Of a DNA stretch of 64,000 nt, positions 32,567 to 40,910 are shown piece by piece. Both the position numbers and the translations under genes were made by a program. The notes under the pieces are model-generated. The model ran no database searches and was not told the origin of the DNA. It saw nothing but the letters and a program-made list of their open reading frames with translations. The stretch's first letter is position 1. Each line of letters begins with the position of its first letter. Source of the stretch: Gaiella sp038230035 (GTDB lineage: Bacteria > Actinomycetota > Thermoleophilia > Gaiellales > Gaiellaceae); the NCBI GenBank assembly GCA_038230035.1, contig JBBRNX010000012.1, forward strand, positions 1 to 64,000, read 5' to 3'.

Positions 32567-34758
32567 TACGACCTGGGGCGGGATTTGTCCGGGTCGTAGA
32601 ACGGGAAGCGAACGACCGTCGCCGGAATCCGCTTCTGGTGGCCGTCGAGCTTGCCGACCTCGACCTCCATTCCGAGCTCCGCGTAGCGAACGTTCATCCG
32701 GCAGAGCGCGATGTTCTTCTTCAGCACAGGCGAGCGCGTCCCGCTCGTCACGACGCCGACCTGCTGACGCCCGACGTGCACGCAGTCGCCGTGGCCGCCC
32801 GTCTCGTTCCCTTCCAGCTCGAGCCCTACCAGCACGCGCTGCGGATGCTCCCGCCGCTCGACGAGCGCATCGCGCCCAACAAAGTCGTCCTCCTTGTCCG
32901 CCGGCACCGTGAAGCCGATCCCGGCCTCGAACGGGTCGACCTGGTCGTCGAACTCGTAGCCGGCGAAGATCAGACCCGACTCGATGCGTAGCATGTCGAG
33001 CGCTTCGAGCCCGAGCGGGACGAGGCCCGCCGGCGCTCCCGCTTCCATCACCGCATCCCACACGGCGACCGCGTCCTTCGGGTGGCAGAACAGCTCATAG
33101 CCGAGCTCGCCGGAGTACCCCGTGCGTGACGCGATCAGTGGAACACCTTGCGGCCCCCCGAGACGCGCCACCGAGAAGCGGAACCATTTCAGCTCCGGGA
33201 ACGGCGTTTGCGCCGGTGCCGTCCAGACGAACTGCGAGAGGATGTCGCGCGACGCAGGCCCTTGCACGGCGATGTTGTGCAGGTCGTCCGTCGACTCCTT
33301 CACCCAGACGCGCAAGCCCAGCCGCGCGGCCTGCTCGCGGAGCCAGACCCCGTCGTAGTCGCTCGCGCCGACGAAGCGGAAGTTGTCCGCGCCGAGCCGG
33401 AAGACCGTCCCGTCGTCGATCATCCCGCCGGTGTCCGTACACATCGCGGTGTAGACGACCTGGCCGACCGCAAGCCGGCGGATGTCGCGCGTCATCGTCG
33501 CCTGCAGCAGCGCCTCGGCGTCGGGCCCGAGGATCTCGAACTTGCGCAGCGGCGAGAGATCCATGACCGCCGCTTTCTCGCGGCAGGCCCAGTATTCGGC
33601 CACCGAACCGAGATTGTCGTAGGAGCCAGGCAGCCAGTAGCCGTTGTACTCGGTGAAGCGCGCGGTCAGCTCAGCGGTGCGCGTCTGGAACGCCGTCTCC
33701 TTCGTCAGCTTCAACTCCGCGGCCGGCGTGACGCGGTGCGCGATGGCCCTCGAGAAGGTCTCTTTCGCGGGATAGACGCGGACGTGTACCTCCGTCGGGT
33801 TCCACGCGTTGGCGGCGTCGATGTCGTCAGGGCAGGCGCTCGAGAGACAGACGAGGTCGGTCATCGCGCGGAGCAGCACGTAGTCGCCTGGTCGCGACCA
33901 CGGCTCATCCGTCGAGTACACGTTGTGCGCGTCGAACGACGTGTTGTAGAAGAAGTTGATCGCCGGCCAGCCCTTGCGCGGCTCGATCGTGTACGGCAAG
34001 AGCTGGCCGTTGAAGTTGTCGGAGCAGTTGACGTGGCCGAAGTAGCCCATGTCCTCGTAGTACTTCGCCGTGCAGGCGAGGCCGAACGTGTCGTGGCGGC
34101 CGACCGTGTCACGGACGACCTCCACGAGCGGCCTGAGATCCGTGGTGAAGAACTTCGAGTAGAGGCCGGGTTGCGGATAGGCACGACCCATCAGCGACCG
34201 GGTCGCCGTCGCATCGAGCCCCCGCTCGCGACCGGCCTGGAGCTCGTCCGAGTCGAACGCGAGGAAGTCCGAGCACTGGCGGCCACGCACGTCGATCACC
34301 TGGATGTACTCGCCTGCCTTCACCTCGTAGGCGAGTGCGGACGCGCGGTCGACCTGGAAGTCGAGGCGAGGATCGGCGAGGGGTGTCGGCAGCGCCGGCT
34401 CGAGGTCCGCCCTCGGCGTTGCGCGCCGCAGCTCGAGCTGGAGATCGGTTGCAGGCACGCCTCCCTCGACGACGGAGCCACCGTCCGGAACGGTCACGGA
34501 TACCGTCGCGGCACGCGTTGCATCGAACGATTCCTCGGCGCCCGCCACGGTCTCGGGCCCGAACAGGTCAGCGGTCAACTCGAGCTCATCCGACACGAGC
34601 AGCGCACGCTGCCCGCCCTGGACGTCGCGAACCGTCAGCCGGTCGCCCGCTTCGAGCGCGACGACCGTCGTCGCGCCCGGAGCAACCCGGTAGGTCTCGC
34701 GTGTCGGGTCGTACGGGACGAGGCCGGGGACGAGCAGGCGCGGACGCGCGAGCGACAC
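32566..34758 (-). CDS. DUF1989-aminomethyltransferase (GcvT) fusion
   Basis: A 730-residue fusion. Residues about 20-110 form a short DUF1989-like beta module, 140-340 a full DUF1989/urea-carboxylase-associated domain (VKAGEYIQVIDVRGRQCSDFLAFD, CSDNFNGQLLPY, WPAINFFYNTSFDAHNV, GDYVLLRAMTDLVCLSSACPDDI) and 355-725 a GcvT/aminomethyltransferase domain (YWACREKAAVMDLSPLRKFEILGPDA, GGMIDDGTVFRL with the folate-site Asp, GYSGELGYELF, LGLEALDMLRIESGL). GcvT domains move C1 units to tetrahydrofolate; the DUF1989 half probably supplies or binds the substrate. Three bases separate it from the acyl-CoA dehydrogenase-like gene upstream. GTG start. Substrate unknown. Confidence 0.85.
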   Translation of the reverse strand: MSLARPRLLVPGLVPYDPTRETYRVAPGATTVVALEAGDRLTVRDVQGGQRALLVSDELELTADLFGPETVAGAEESFDATRAATVSVTVPDGGSVVEGGVPATDLQLELRRATPRADLEPALPTPLADPRLDFQVDRASALAYEVKAGEYIQVIDVRGRQCSDFLAFDSDELQAGRERGLDATATRSLMGRAYPQPGLYSKFFTTDLRPLVEVVRDTVGRHDTFGLACTAKYYEDMGYFGHVNCSDNFNGQLLPYTIEPRKGWPAINFFYNTSFDAHNVYSTDEPWSRPGDYVLLRAMTDLVCLSSACPDDIDAANAWNPTEVHVRVYPAKETFSRAIAHRVTPAAELKLTKETAFQTRTAELTARFTEYNGYWLPGSYDNLGSVAEYWACREKAAVMDLSPLRKFEILGPDAEALLQATMTRDIRRLAVGQVVYTAMCTDTGGMIDDGTVFRLGADNFRFVGASDYDGVWLREQAARLGLRVWVKESTDDLHNIAVQGPASRDILSQFVWTAPAQTPFPELKWFRFSVARLGGPQGVPLIASRTGYSGELGYELFCHPKDAVAVWDAVMEAGAPAGLVPLGLEALDMLRIESGLIFAGYEFDDQVDPFEAGIGFTVPADKEDDFVGRDALVERREHPQRVLVGLELEGNETGGHGDCVHVGRQQVGVVTSGTRSPVLKKNIALCRMNVRYAELGMEVEVGKLDGHQKRIPATVVRFPFYDPDKSRPRS

Positions 34759-34761
34759 GGG

Positions 34762-36165
34762 CTAGCCGGCCTTCGCCGGCTCCTTCGCCTCGGCCTCGGT
34801 CGCCTCGGCTATCAGCTGCTCGGCTAGCTCGCGCTTTCCGGCTGCGTCGAGCTTCTTGACCTCGTTCTCGACGGCGCGGCGGTTGTAGGTCTGGTTCCAG
34901 TAGTCGAGCGACTCGAAGCCGAGGAGGACAGCCTTGCCGACGAACTGGCGCAGCACCTCGTTCGTCGGGCCCATCACCCAGCCGGCCTTGGCGTCGCGGA
35001 GATAGCGCTCGAGCTCCATGTCGCGCTTGTAGCCGGAGCCGCCGCAGGCGTGCAGCATCTTGTCGACGACGTGCGCGGTGTTCTTCGCCGCCTCGAACTT
35101 GATCTGCCAGAGCCAGTGGAGGAAGTCGGCGCGGGCGGTCTCGCCCGGGGCGAGGACCGTCGTGTTGTTCGCGGTCGCCGTGTCGCAGGCCTGTGCAACC
35201 GAGTAGCCGAAAAGACGGCAGGCGTTCGTATCCATCACGGCCTCGCCGACGTAGTCCTGGATCGTCGGGTAATCGGCGACCCGCATGCCGACGTCGACGT
35301 GCTTCTTCCGCGTGGTGTGCCGCTTCGCGATGTCGATGGCGCCCATTGCGATGCCGTTCCACACCGACGAGGAGCCGATCAGGAACCACGGGTCGACCGC
35401 TTCGTCGTTCGACGATGCACCATCGCCGACCGGGCCGACGAGCTGTTCGCCGGGGATCTCGACGTTGTCGACCTGGATCGGTCCCGACTGGTTGCCGCGT
35501 AGCCCGAGCGCGTCCCAGAGCGACGGCTGCGACTGGACATCGTCGCCGTCGATGACGAACACCGACAGGTCGTCGTAGCCGGTGAAATCGGGGCTCGTCG
35601 TCTGGACGACGTAGAAGTCGGCGAAACCGCCGGACGTCGTCCACGACGCCTTCTTGCGCACCTTGTAGCCGCCATTCGACTTCTCGGCGCCCGACGAGAC
35701 GGGGTACCAGAAGTGCGAGCCGGTCTCGGGATCCGAGTAGGAGAGGGTGCCGATCTTGCCGCTGTTGAGCGGGCGGATGTACTTGTCGATCAGCTCGGGC
35801 GTCGGGCGCAGCATGATCGCCGCCACGGCGCCGGTGTGCATGACGTAACACATCGCGGTCGACGCGCAGCCGTAGCGCGCGATCGTCTCGCAGGTCATGG
35901 CGAAGGCAACGTGGTTCTCGCCGAGCCCGCCGTACTCCTCAGGCACGCAGAGCGCGAGGAAGCCGTGCTCGCCGAGCAGCTCCAGGTTGCGGCGCGGATA
36001 CAAGAGCTCGTCGTCGGAGCGCTTCGCGTTCGCGCGGAGCTCCTTCTCGCAGAGCTCGATCAGCGTCGCGCGGAGCTCTTTCTGACGATCGGTCAGAACC
36101 CAGTCAGGGTCCCATTCGTAGCCGAGACCCCAAAACGGCTCGGATCCCCACAGCTTCTCGGACAT
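34762..36165 (-). CDS. acyl-CoA dehydrogenase-like flavoprotein
   Basis: A 467-residue ACAD-fold protein. N-terminal helical domain (LTDRQKELRATLIELCEKELR, PEEYGGLGENHVAFAM), central beta domain (GTLSYSDPETGSHFWYPVSSGAEKSNGGYKVRKKASWTTSG), and C-terminal helices with LHACGGSGYKRDMELERYLRDAKAGWVMGPTNEV, the FAD-contacting region. ATG at 36165 has GGAGGAG right before it. It heads the operon with the DUF1989-GcvT fusion and the dioxygenase; a non-CoA substrate is likely, as in nitroalkane- or amine-oxidising relatives. Confidence 0.85.
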   Translation of the reverse strand: MSEKLWGSEPFWGLGYEWDPDWVLTDRQKELRATLIELCEKELRANAKRSDDELLYPRRNLELLGEHGFLALCVPEEYGGLGENHVAFAMTCETIARYGCASTAMCYVMHTGAVAAIMLRPTPELIDKYIRPLNSGKIGTLSYSDPETGSHFWYPVSSGAEKSNGGYKVRKKASWTTSGGFADFYVVQTTSPDFTGYDDLSVFVIDGDDVQSQPSLWDALGLRGNQSGPIQVDNVEIPGEQLVGPVGDGASSNDEAVDPWFLIGSSSVWNGIAMGAIDIAKRHTTRKKHVDVGMRVADYPTIQDYVGEAVMDTNACRLFGYSVAQACDTATANNTTVLAPGETARADFLHWLWQIKFEAAKNTAHVVDKMLHACGGSGYKRDMELERYLRDAKAGWVMGPTNEVLRQFVGKAVLLGFESLDYWNQTYNRRAVENEVKKLDAAGKRELAEQLIAEATEAEAKEPAKAG

Positions 36166-36262
36166 GCACTCCTCCAACGGTCGGGTCGACTCTCGCGGGC
36201 CATCGTATGCCCTCGCGTGGGGGCTGCGCCAGACGAGCGCACGGCGATTTCCGCTGCGGCAA

Positions 36263-36973
36263 TTAGCCGGCTACGACGCTGTCGAGCCAGCGCTCGAACA
36301 GCGAGCGGCCGTGCTGGAGCATCTCGCCAGAGCGCTCTTCGATCCGTCGCATGAAGTCGCCGGCCGACCCGGGCCCGAGCGTCCGCTCCAGTGACGCCGT
36401 GTAGGCGGGCACATCCGCCCACTCGCGCGCCATCGCGGGTGAGACCTCGAGGTGGAACTGGACGCCGTAGGCGCGGTCGAAGCGGAACGCCTGGTTCGGA
36501 TATACGGGTGAGCCCGCTAGTCGGACGGCGTTTTCCGGAAGGTCGAACGTGTCGCCGTGCCATTGCAGCGTGACGAGATCGTCAGGCGCCTCGGCGAAGA
36601 CCGGGTCGGTGCGGCCTTCGGGCGTGATCTCGACCGGGAGTAAGCCGACCTCGGGGGTCGATCCGGCGTAGGTGCGGGCGCCGAGGCTCGCCGCGAGGAG
36701 CTGCACCCCGAGGCACACACCCCAGAACGGCATGCCCGCGCGGACGGCCTCTCCGATCAGGCGCTTTTCGCCAGTCAGCCAGGGGAGCGAGGCATCGTCG
36801 TTCGCGGACATCGGCCCGCCCATGGCGACGATTGCGTCGAACTCGCGCCAGTCGGGGAGCGGCTCGCCTTCGTCGAGCTCAACGCGGTGGAGCGAAGCGC
36901 CGCGCTCGACGAGCACGTCCTCGTACACGCCGGGCGGCTCGCACGCGATGTGCTGGAGAACGAGAACGCGCAT
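36263..36973 (-). CDS. class I glutamine amidotransferase-like protein
   Basis: A 236-residue GATase1 protein of the GMP-synthase-glutaminase-like group. Nucleophile elbow FWGVCLGVQLLAASLG (Cys near residue 86), AIVAMGGPMSAND near 55, and the catalytic His in YGVQFHLEVSP with a following Glu. Stand-alone members often hydrolyse gamma-glutamyl amides (PuuD-like) or have unknown targets. ATGA overlap with the frameshifted GNAT gene. Placement among amide-handling genes fits a gamma-glutamyl hydrolase, inferred only. Confidence 0.8.
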   Translation of the reverse strand: MRVLVLQHIACEPPGVYEDVLVERGASLHRVELDEGEPLPDWREFDAIVAMGGPMSANDDASLPWLTGEKRLIGEAVRAGMPFWGVCLGVQLLAASLGARTYAGSTPEVGLLPVEITPEGRTDPVFAEAPDDLVTLQWHGDTFDLPENAVRLAGSPVYPNQAFRFDRAYGVQFHLEVSPAMAREWADVPAYTASLERTLGPGSAGDFMRRIEERSGEMLQHGRSLFERWLDSVVAG

Positions 36974-37462
36974 CAGCTATCGAGCAACTGGAAGTAGCGG
37001 GCGATTGGTAGGAGCGTGAACCCCGACGCTGTGTATGCCGCGCGGGCGGGTGCGTGGCCGGGATCGCCCCCGGTCTCGACCACCGCGATGTCCATGCCGT
37101 GGCGGCGCATGTGGTCGAGCGCGGAGGTCGTCAACCGGCCTCCGATGCCGCGCCGCTGGTAGTCGGGGTCGACTCCGATGATGTCGATCACACCCATGCG
37201 TTCGTGGTAGGCGTTGAGCGCGACCGACCGCAACGAACCCGACCGGACGCCCGTCCTCGACGGCTACGAAGACCTGTCGCTCGTCATTGGTGCAGCTGGA
37301 TCTAACCGCCTCGGCCTGACTCGCCTTCCAGTCGGGGTGCAGCCGGTGGAAAACCGCATCGCCAAGTACGACGCGCAGGGAGGCATACACGTCAGCCCAT
37401 GCTCGGATCGAGAACTCAACTAGTGCGGGAAGGTCATCCTCCTGGAATTCTCTGATTGTCAT
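36973..37462 (-). pseudogene. GNAT acetyltransferase, frameshifted
   Basis: The N-terminal half (MTIREFQEDDLPALVEFSIR ... PVGFVAV) and the C-terminal half (ALNAYHERMGVIDIIGVDPD ... YQRRGIGGRLTTSALDHM, the acetyl-CoA loop) lie in different frames. They join if a tandem GGTC duplication (GTCGGTC on the minus strand, around 37222-37232) is reduced to one copy. Otherwise the gene is intact and overlaps neighbours by ATGA on both sides, so either a recent mutation or an assembly error. Confidence 0.75.
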
Positions 37463-37887
37463 TGCGCGGAAGTCGAGGCGGCGTAGCCGCGCTCCTGGAT
37501 GACCCACGTGTTGCCGTCCGGGTCTTCGAAGTTGGCGAACGAGTTGTAGTCTGTTCGGGCGGGATCCGGCCCGGGTGTCCAGCCGTCTTGGCCGAGGTGA
37601 CGAACCTCGCTCACATCGACCCCGCGTGCGACGAGCTCTTCGCGTGCCGCGACGATGTCCGAGACGACGAGATGCATGCCCCGCACCGAGCCGGGCTCCG
37701 CGTCGGTGATCCCTGTTCCGAAGGAGATCGAACACGCCGATCCAGGCGGATCGAGCTGGACCACGCGGAAGCTGTCCCCGGCCCGGTGGTCGACGTGCAG
37801 CGCGAAGCCGGCCTGCTCGACGTAGAAGGCCTTGGCACGGTCGACGTCCGTCACAGGGATCAGAACGAGTTCGAGCTTCAAATCCAC
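37459..37887 (-). CDS. VOC/glyoxalase-fold protein
   Basis: A 142-residue vicinal oxygen chelate protein: LKLELVLIPVTDVDRAKAFYVEQAGFALHVD at the start and NSFANFEDPDGNTWVIQERGY at the end are the paired beta-alpha-beta-beta-beta modules. GTG at 37887 begins at the first strand. ATGA overlap with the GNAT gene downstream. Confidence 0.8.
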   Translation of the reverse strand: MDLKLELVLIPVTDVDRAKAFYVEQAGFALHVDHRAGDSFRVVQLDPPGSACSISFGTGITDAEPGSVRGMHLVVSDIVAAREELVARGVDVSEVRHLGQDGWTPGPDPARTDYNSFANFEDPDGNTWVIQERGYAASTSAQ

Positions 37888-37931
37888 GGAGTGCAACGTA
37901 CTAGCTGGCTCCGCGCCCGGTCGGAGGATCA

Positions 37932-39977
37932 CTAATCGGGCACGTAGGCGACGCGGGTCGAGCCGACGAGCCCTTCTGTCACGAGGTCGTACGTGCATGG
38001 TTTCGTCCCGTCGACGTAGAACGGTGCGGGGATTCGCTCCGTCACCGCCGACTGTGAGGGGAGCGCGAACGTCCGTCGGTTGGCGCCGTTGACGTAGGAG
38101 TAGATCGGCGCCCCGGACTTGCCGAGCAGGGTGATCTCGAGCCGGCCGGGCCGGCAGCCGTAGACGACGATCCGCGCCTTGTTGATGAAGTCGCCGTTCG
38201 GGAGGAAGCCGGACGTCAAAGCCGTCTCGACACGAAGCGGCCCGTCGACGCGCCAGAGCGTGAGTCCGTAGTTCTTACTCGTTCCGGCAGCGAGTTGTGT
38301 CAACGGCGTCCCGTCGAACGTCAAGGTCGAGGGTGCGACGATGCCTTGGCGGTCGAGCCGCGCCCCGCGGCGGTCTAGCAGGCTGCCGTCGCCTGCGATG
38401 GTCACGGCCTGTGAGCCTGGAGGGAACGACGCTGGGACTCCCCGCAAGCGGAGCCCATCGACGATGCTCCGATTCCAGAAGAACGTTCTCGCCACGGTCG
38501 GCGCCGGTCTGTCGCCGGTGTCGAGCAACGTCACGTTCCGTTCGCCAGTCGCGTCGACCCAGCGCGGGTCCCCGTCCCCGATTGCAGCACGCTGCTCGGT
38601 GCGAGAGGCGTGCCGTATCTCCTGCGTTGCCAGCACCGACAGCGCAACTAGTCCGGCACCGAGCGTTGCCAGCCCGGCCGGGAGGAGCCGGCGCGGGAGG
38701 AGAACGAAGAGGACCGATGCGAGAATCGCAGTTGCGAGGAGACCAATCCTCGCCGCGGGCGCGTGCCCGTGCTGTAGCAGGCGTGCGAGAGCGACGGTCG
38801 AGAATCCGTCGTAGGGGGCGAGCGGCGACGCCAGCGTCCGGATCGGGATGAACGCGAGCAGAGCGACGATTGCCCCGCCGGCTCCGATGAGCAGCACGCG
38901 TGGCCTCGGCCCGCCACGCTCGAGCCACAGCGCGTAGGCGATGAAGAGCGGCGGCGCAGCGGTCGCCAGATAGCGCTCGGAGACATGCCCGAGATGTGCG
39001 GCCGCGAAGGCGCCGACCTCGCACACGAGCAGCACGACGTACGCCGACGTGGCGGCGAGGAACGACTGCACAGCCGGATCGAACTCACGCCCGCGGAGAG
39101 CGCCGTGAACCAGCACGACAGTCGCGAGCACCGGTAACCCGAGGGTCAGAACGGCGACGTCCGCGGCATGCCAGAGAACGCTCGTCGCGATGTGTCCAGC
39201 AGAGACCGACGAGGCGGTAGCCCCGAGCGTTCCGTAGGCGCCGAGCAGATCCTGCCACGAGATTCCCGGGCCGAACGTCAGCCGCCAGGCGATGGCAACG
39301 ACGACGACGACGAGCCCGGCTCCGACGAACGGGGCCAGCCGACGGAGCGTGCGGGTCGAACGCGCGAACCAGGCATGGAGGAGCGCTGCGAGGAGGAACG
39401 TCGGAAGGAGCACGAGCGCCTGTAGGCGGACAGCGCTGACGACCGTCACTGCCAGCAGGAACTCGCCCTGGCGGAGCGCTGTCGGCTCGTCGAGCGTCCG
39501 TGCCATTGCCACGAGACTGACGACGGCGACCGGGTAGAACAGCGCCTCGCTCATCATCAGCCCCGAGTAGGCGAGCGTCGGCACGAGCACCGTCAGCGTT
39601 GCCGCGGCCAGCGCCAGCCGCGGTGCCACGAGGCGTCGCGCCCACAGAAACACGGGGACTGCGGTGAGGGACATGACTACCGCCTGCATCGCCTGGATGA
39701 CCTCGATCGATCGCCTCGTGTCCTTCAGCAGCATCGGCGCGCCGATCAACGCCGGGTAGAGCAGGCTGTAGTAGGGAGTTGGCGCGTTCCGAACGGTCAG
39801 GGTGCCGTGGAGCCAGAGCGACCGCCCGATCAGCGCGTACAGCATCTCGTCGGGTGCGATCCAGGGAACCGTGAACGTCCGTGCGGCCGCGAAGCGGGCG
39901 AACGCCGAGACAACGATCAGCGACGTCAGAGCGAGACTCCAGCGTCGCCGTACGAAACGATCCAACACGGCGGGCAC
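37932..39977 (-). CDS. GT-C type membrane glycosyltransferase-like protein
   Basis: A 681-residue protein with about 11-12 membrane helices in the first 440 residues and a soluble C-terminal beta domain. The first periplasmic loop has WIAPDEMLYALIGRSLW: an acidic DE pair after helix 1 as in GT-C enzymes of the PMT/ArnT type. Substrate and lipid donor are unknown. GTG start at 39977. Transcribed toward the VOC gene with 44 bases between. Confidence 0.7.
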   Translation of the reverse strand: MPAVLDRFVRRRWSLALTSLIVVSAFARFAAARTFTVPWIAPDEMLYALIGRSLWLHGTLTVRNAPTPYYSLLYPALIGAPMLLKDTRRSIEVIQAMQAVVMSLTAVPVFLWARRLVAPRLALAAATLTVLVPTLAYSGLMMSEALFYPVAVVSLVAMARTLDEPTALRQGEFLLAVTVVSAVRLQALVLLPTFLLAALLHAWFARSTRTLRRLAPFVGAGLVVVVVAIAWRLTFGPGISWQDLLGAYGTLGATASSVSAGHIATSVLWHAADVAVLTLGLPVLATVVLVHGALRGREFDPAVQSFLAATSAYVVLLVCEVGAFAAAHLGHVSERYLATAAPPLFIAYALWLERGGPRPRVLLIGAGGAIVALLAFIPIRTLASPLAPYDGFSTVALARLLQHGHAPAARIGLLATAILASVLFVLLPRRLLPAGLATLGAGLVALSVLATQEIRHASRTEQRAAIGDGDPRWVDATGERNVTLLDTGDRPAPTVARTFFWNRSIVDGLRLRGVPASFPPGSQAVTIAGDGSLLDRRGARLDRQGIVAPSTLTFDGTPLTQLAAGTSKNYGLTLWRVDGPLRVETALTSGFLPNGDFINKARIVVYGCRPGRLEITLLGKSGAPIYSYVNGANRRTFALPSQSAVTERIPAPFYVDGTKPCTYDLVTEGLVGSTRVAYVPD

Positions 39978-40004
39978 ATCGTTTCATGCCCTCGTTATGC
40001 TCTG

Positions 40005-40455
40005 TCAGCGCGCCCACCGCGCCCAGTCCGCCCGATTGTCTTCGACCGGGGAGGCCGACGCTCCTGCCATCTCAGCGTGCCTGCCGAACATGCACGACTT
40101 TGCACTGATGGGCTCGAACTCGATCAATCCGGCGAATTGCCTGCTCAGCTCGCGGAACTCTGAGGTTCGCTGCATCCTCGCCAGATGCTGAGCCACGAAC
40201 CGCTGACGCTGCTCCTCGGTGATCCCAGGTGCCGATGGACCGCGATCAATGCACCGAAGCCACCAAGCTCACGCGTGAAGCGGTCAGGCCCGCCGAAAGA
40301 CTCGGCCGTGAACGCCGTCAGGTGATCGACGTGCTGAGGTTGTCCCATGCCGAACAGAGGCACGAGCAGTATTCGGCCAGGACGCTCGCGTAGAAGATGT
40401 CCTCGAGGCGGTGGATGGCCTCTTCGCCACCGGCATGCTCATAGAGCCACGGCAT
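40005..40455 (-). pseudogene. truncated-hemoglobin-like gene, frameshifted
   Basis: Reading the minus strand from the ATG at 40455 gives MPWLYEHAGGEEAIHRLEDI, the start of a group II truncated globin. Frame changes are then needed near 40375 (to reach VPLFGMGQPQHVDHLTAF, then FGGPDRFTRELGGF) and near 40228 (to reach TEEQRQRFVAQHLARMQRTS). Each is a one-base deletion. The final 20 residues, beyond EFEPISAKS, do not look globin-like. Either a decayed gene or sequence errors; no intact copy is in the window. Confidence 0.65.
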
Positions 40456-40477
40456 CCGTCCAACGGTAGCTGCCGGG

Positions 40478-40909
40478 CTAGTGCGCCGGCGGCTCCCAGC
40501 CTTCGAGGACCGGCGCGTGGTAGTCCGTCCCGACCGTCTTCGAGCCGGGGACCCACGGGCCGAGCTCGGGCTGGGGAAACTTCGTGTGCTTCTCCTTCAG
40601 CTGGATCCCGAAGGAGTTCCCTGAGGTGAGGTGTTTGATCAGCACCTTGCGCGCGATCTCGGTCTCGCGGCCCGCCGGGATCTGGAAGTAGATCTTGAGG
40701 AACGAGTTCGAGTAGCGGTCGAAGACAGCGGGCGTGCCTTCCTCCATCAGCAGCTCGATGTCCTCCAGCCAGTTGATGTCCTGGCCGGGGGTCGCGGCGT
40801 CGAGGTCGACGTCGTCCAATAGCGCGATGTCCTCTTGGTACGGGAAGCGGTGGCCGGCCAAGAACTCCGCGTCGACCGACTGAATCTTCTCCGGTTCGCT
40901 GTATGCCAT
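40478..40909 (-). CDS. unknown 143-aa protein, last gene of operon B
   Basis: Not recognised. The protein is acidic at the N-terminus (YQEDIALLDDVDLDAATPGQ), then LEDIELLMEEGTPAVFDRYSNSFLKIYFQIPAGRETEIARKVLIKHLTSGNSFG and a Pro-rich end (FPQPELGPWVPGSKTVGTDYH). No Cys, no signal peptide, no membrane helix. One base separates its ATG from the GlxD stop, so it is translated from the same message as the amidotransferase/GlxC/GlxD set and may be an accessory subunit or assembly factor. Operon A has no counterpart. Confidence 0.7.
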   Translation of the reverse strand: MAYSEPEKIQSVDAEFLAGHRFPYQEDIALLDDVDLDAATPGQDINWLEDIELLMEEGTPAVFDRYSNSFLKIYFQIPAGRETEIARKVLIKHLTSGNSFGIQLKEKHTKFPQPELGPWVPGSKTVGTDYHAPVLEGWEPPAH

Positions 40910-40910
40910 G

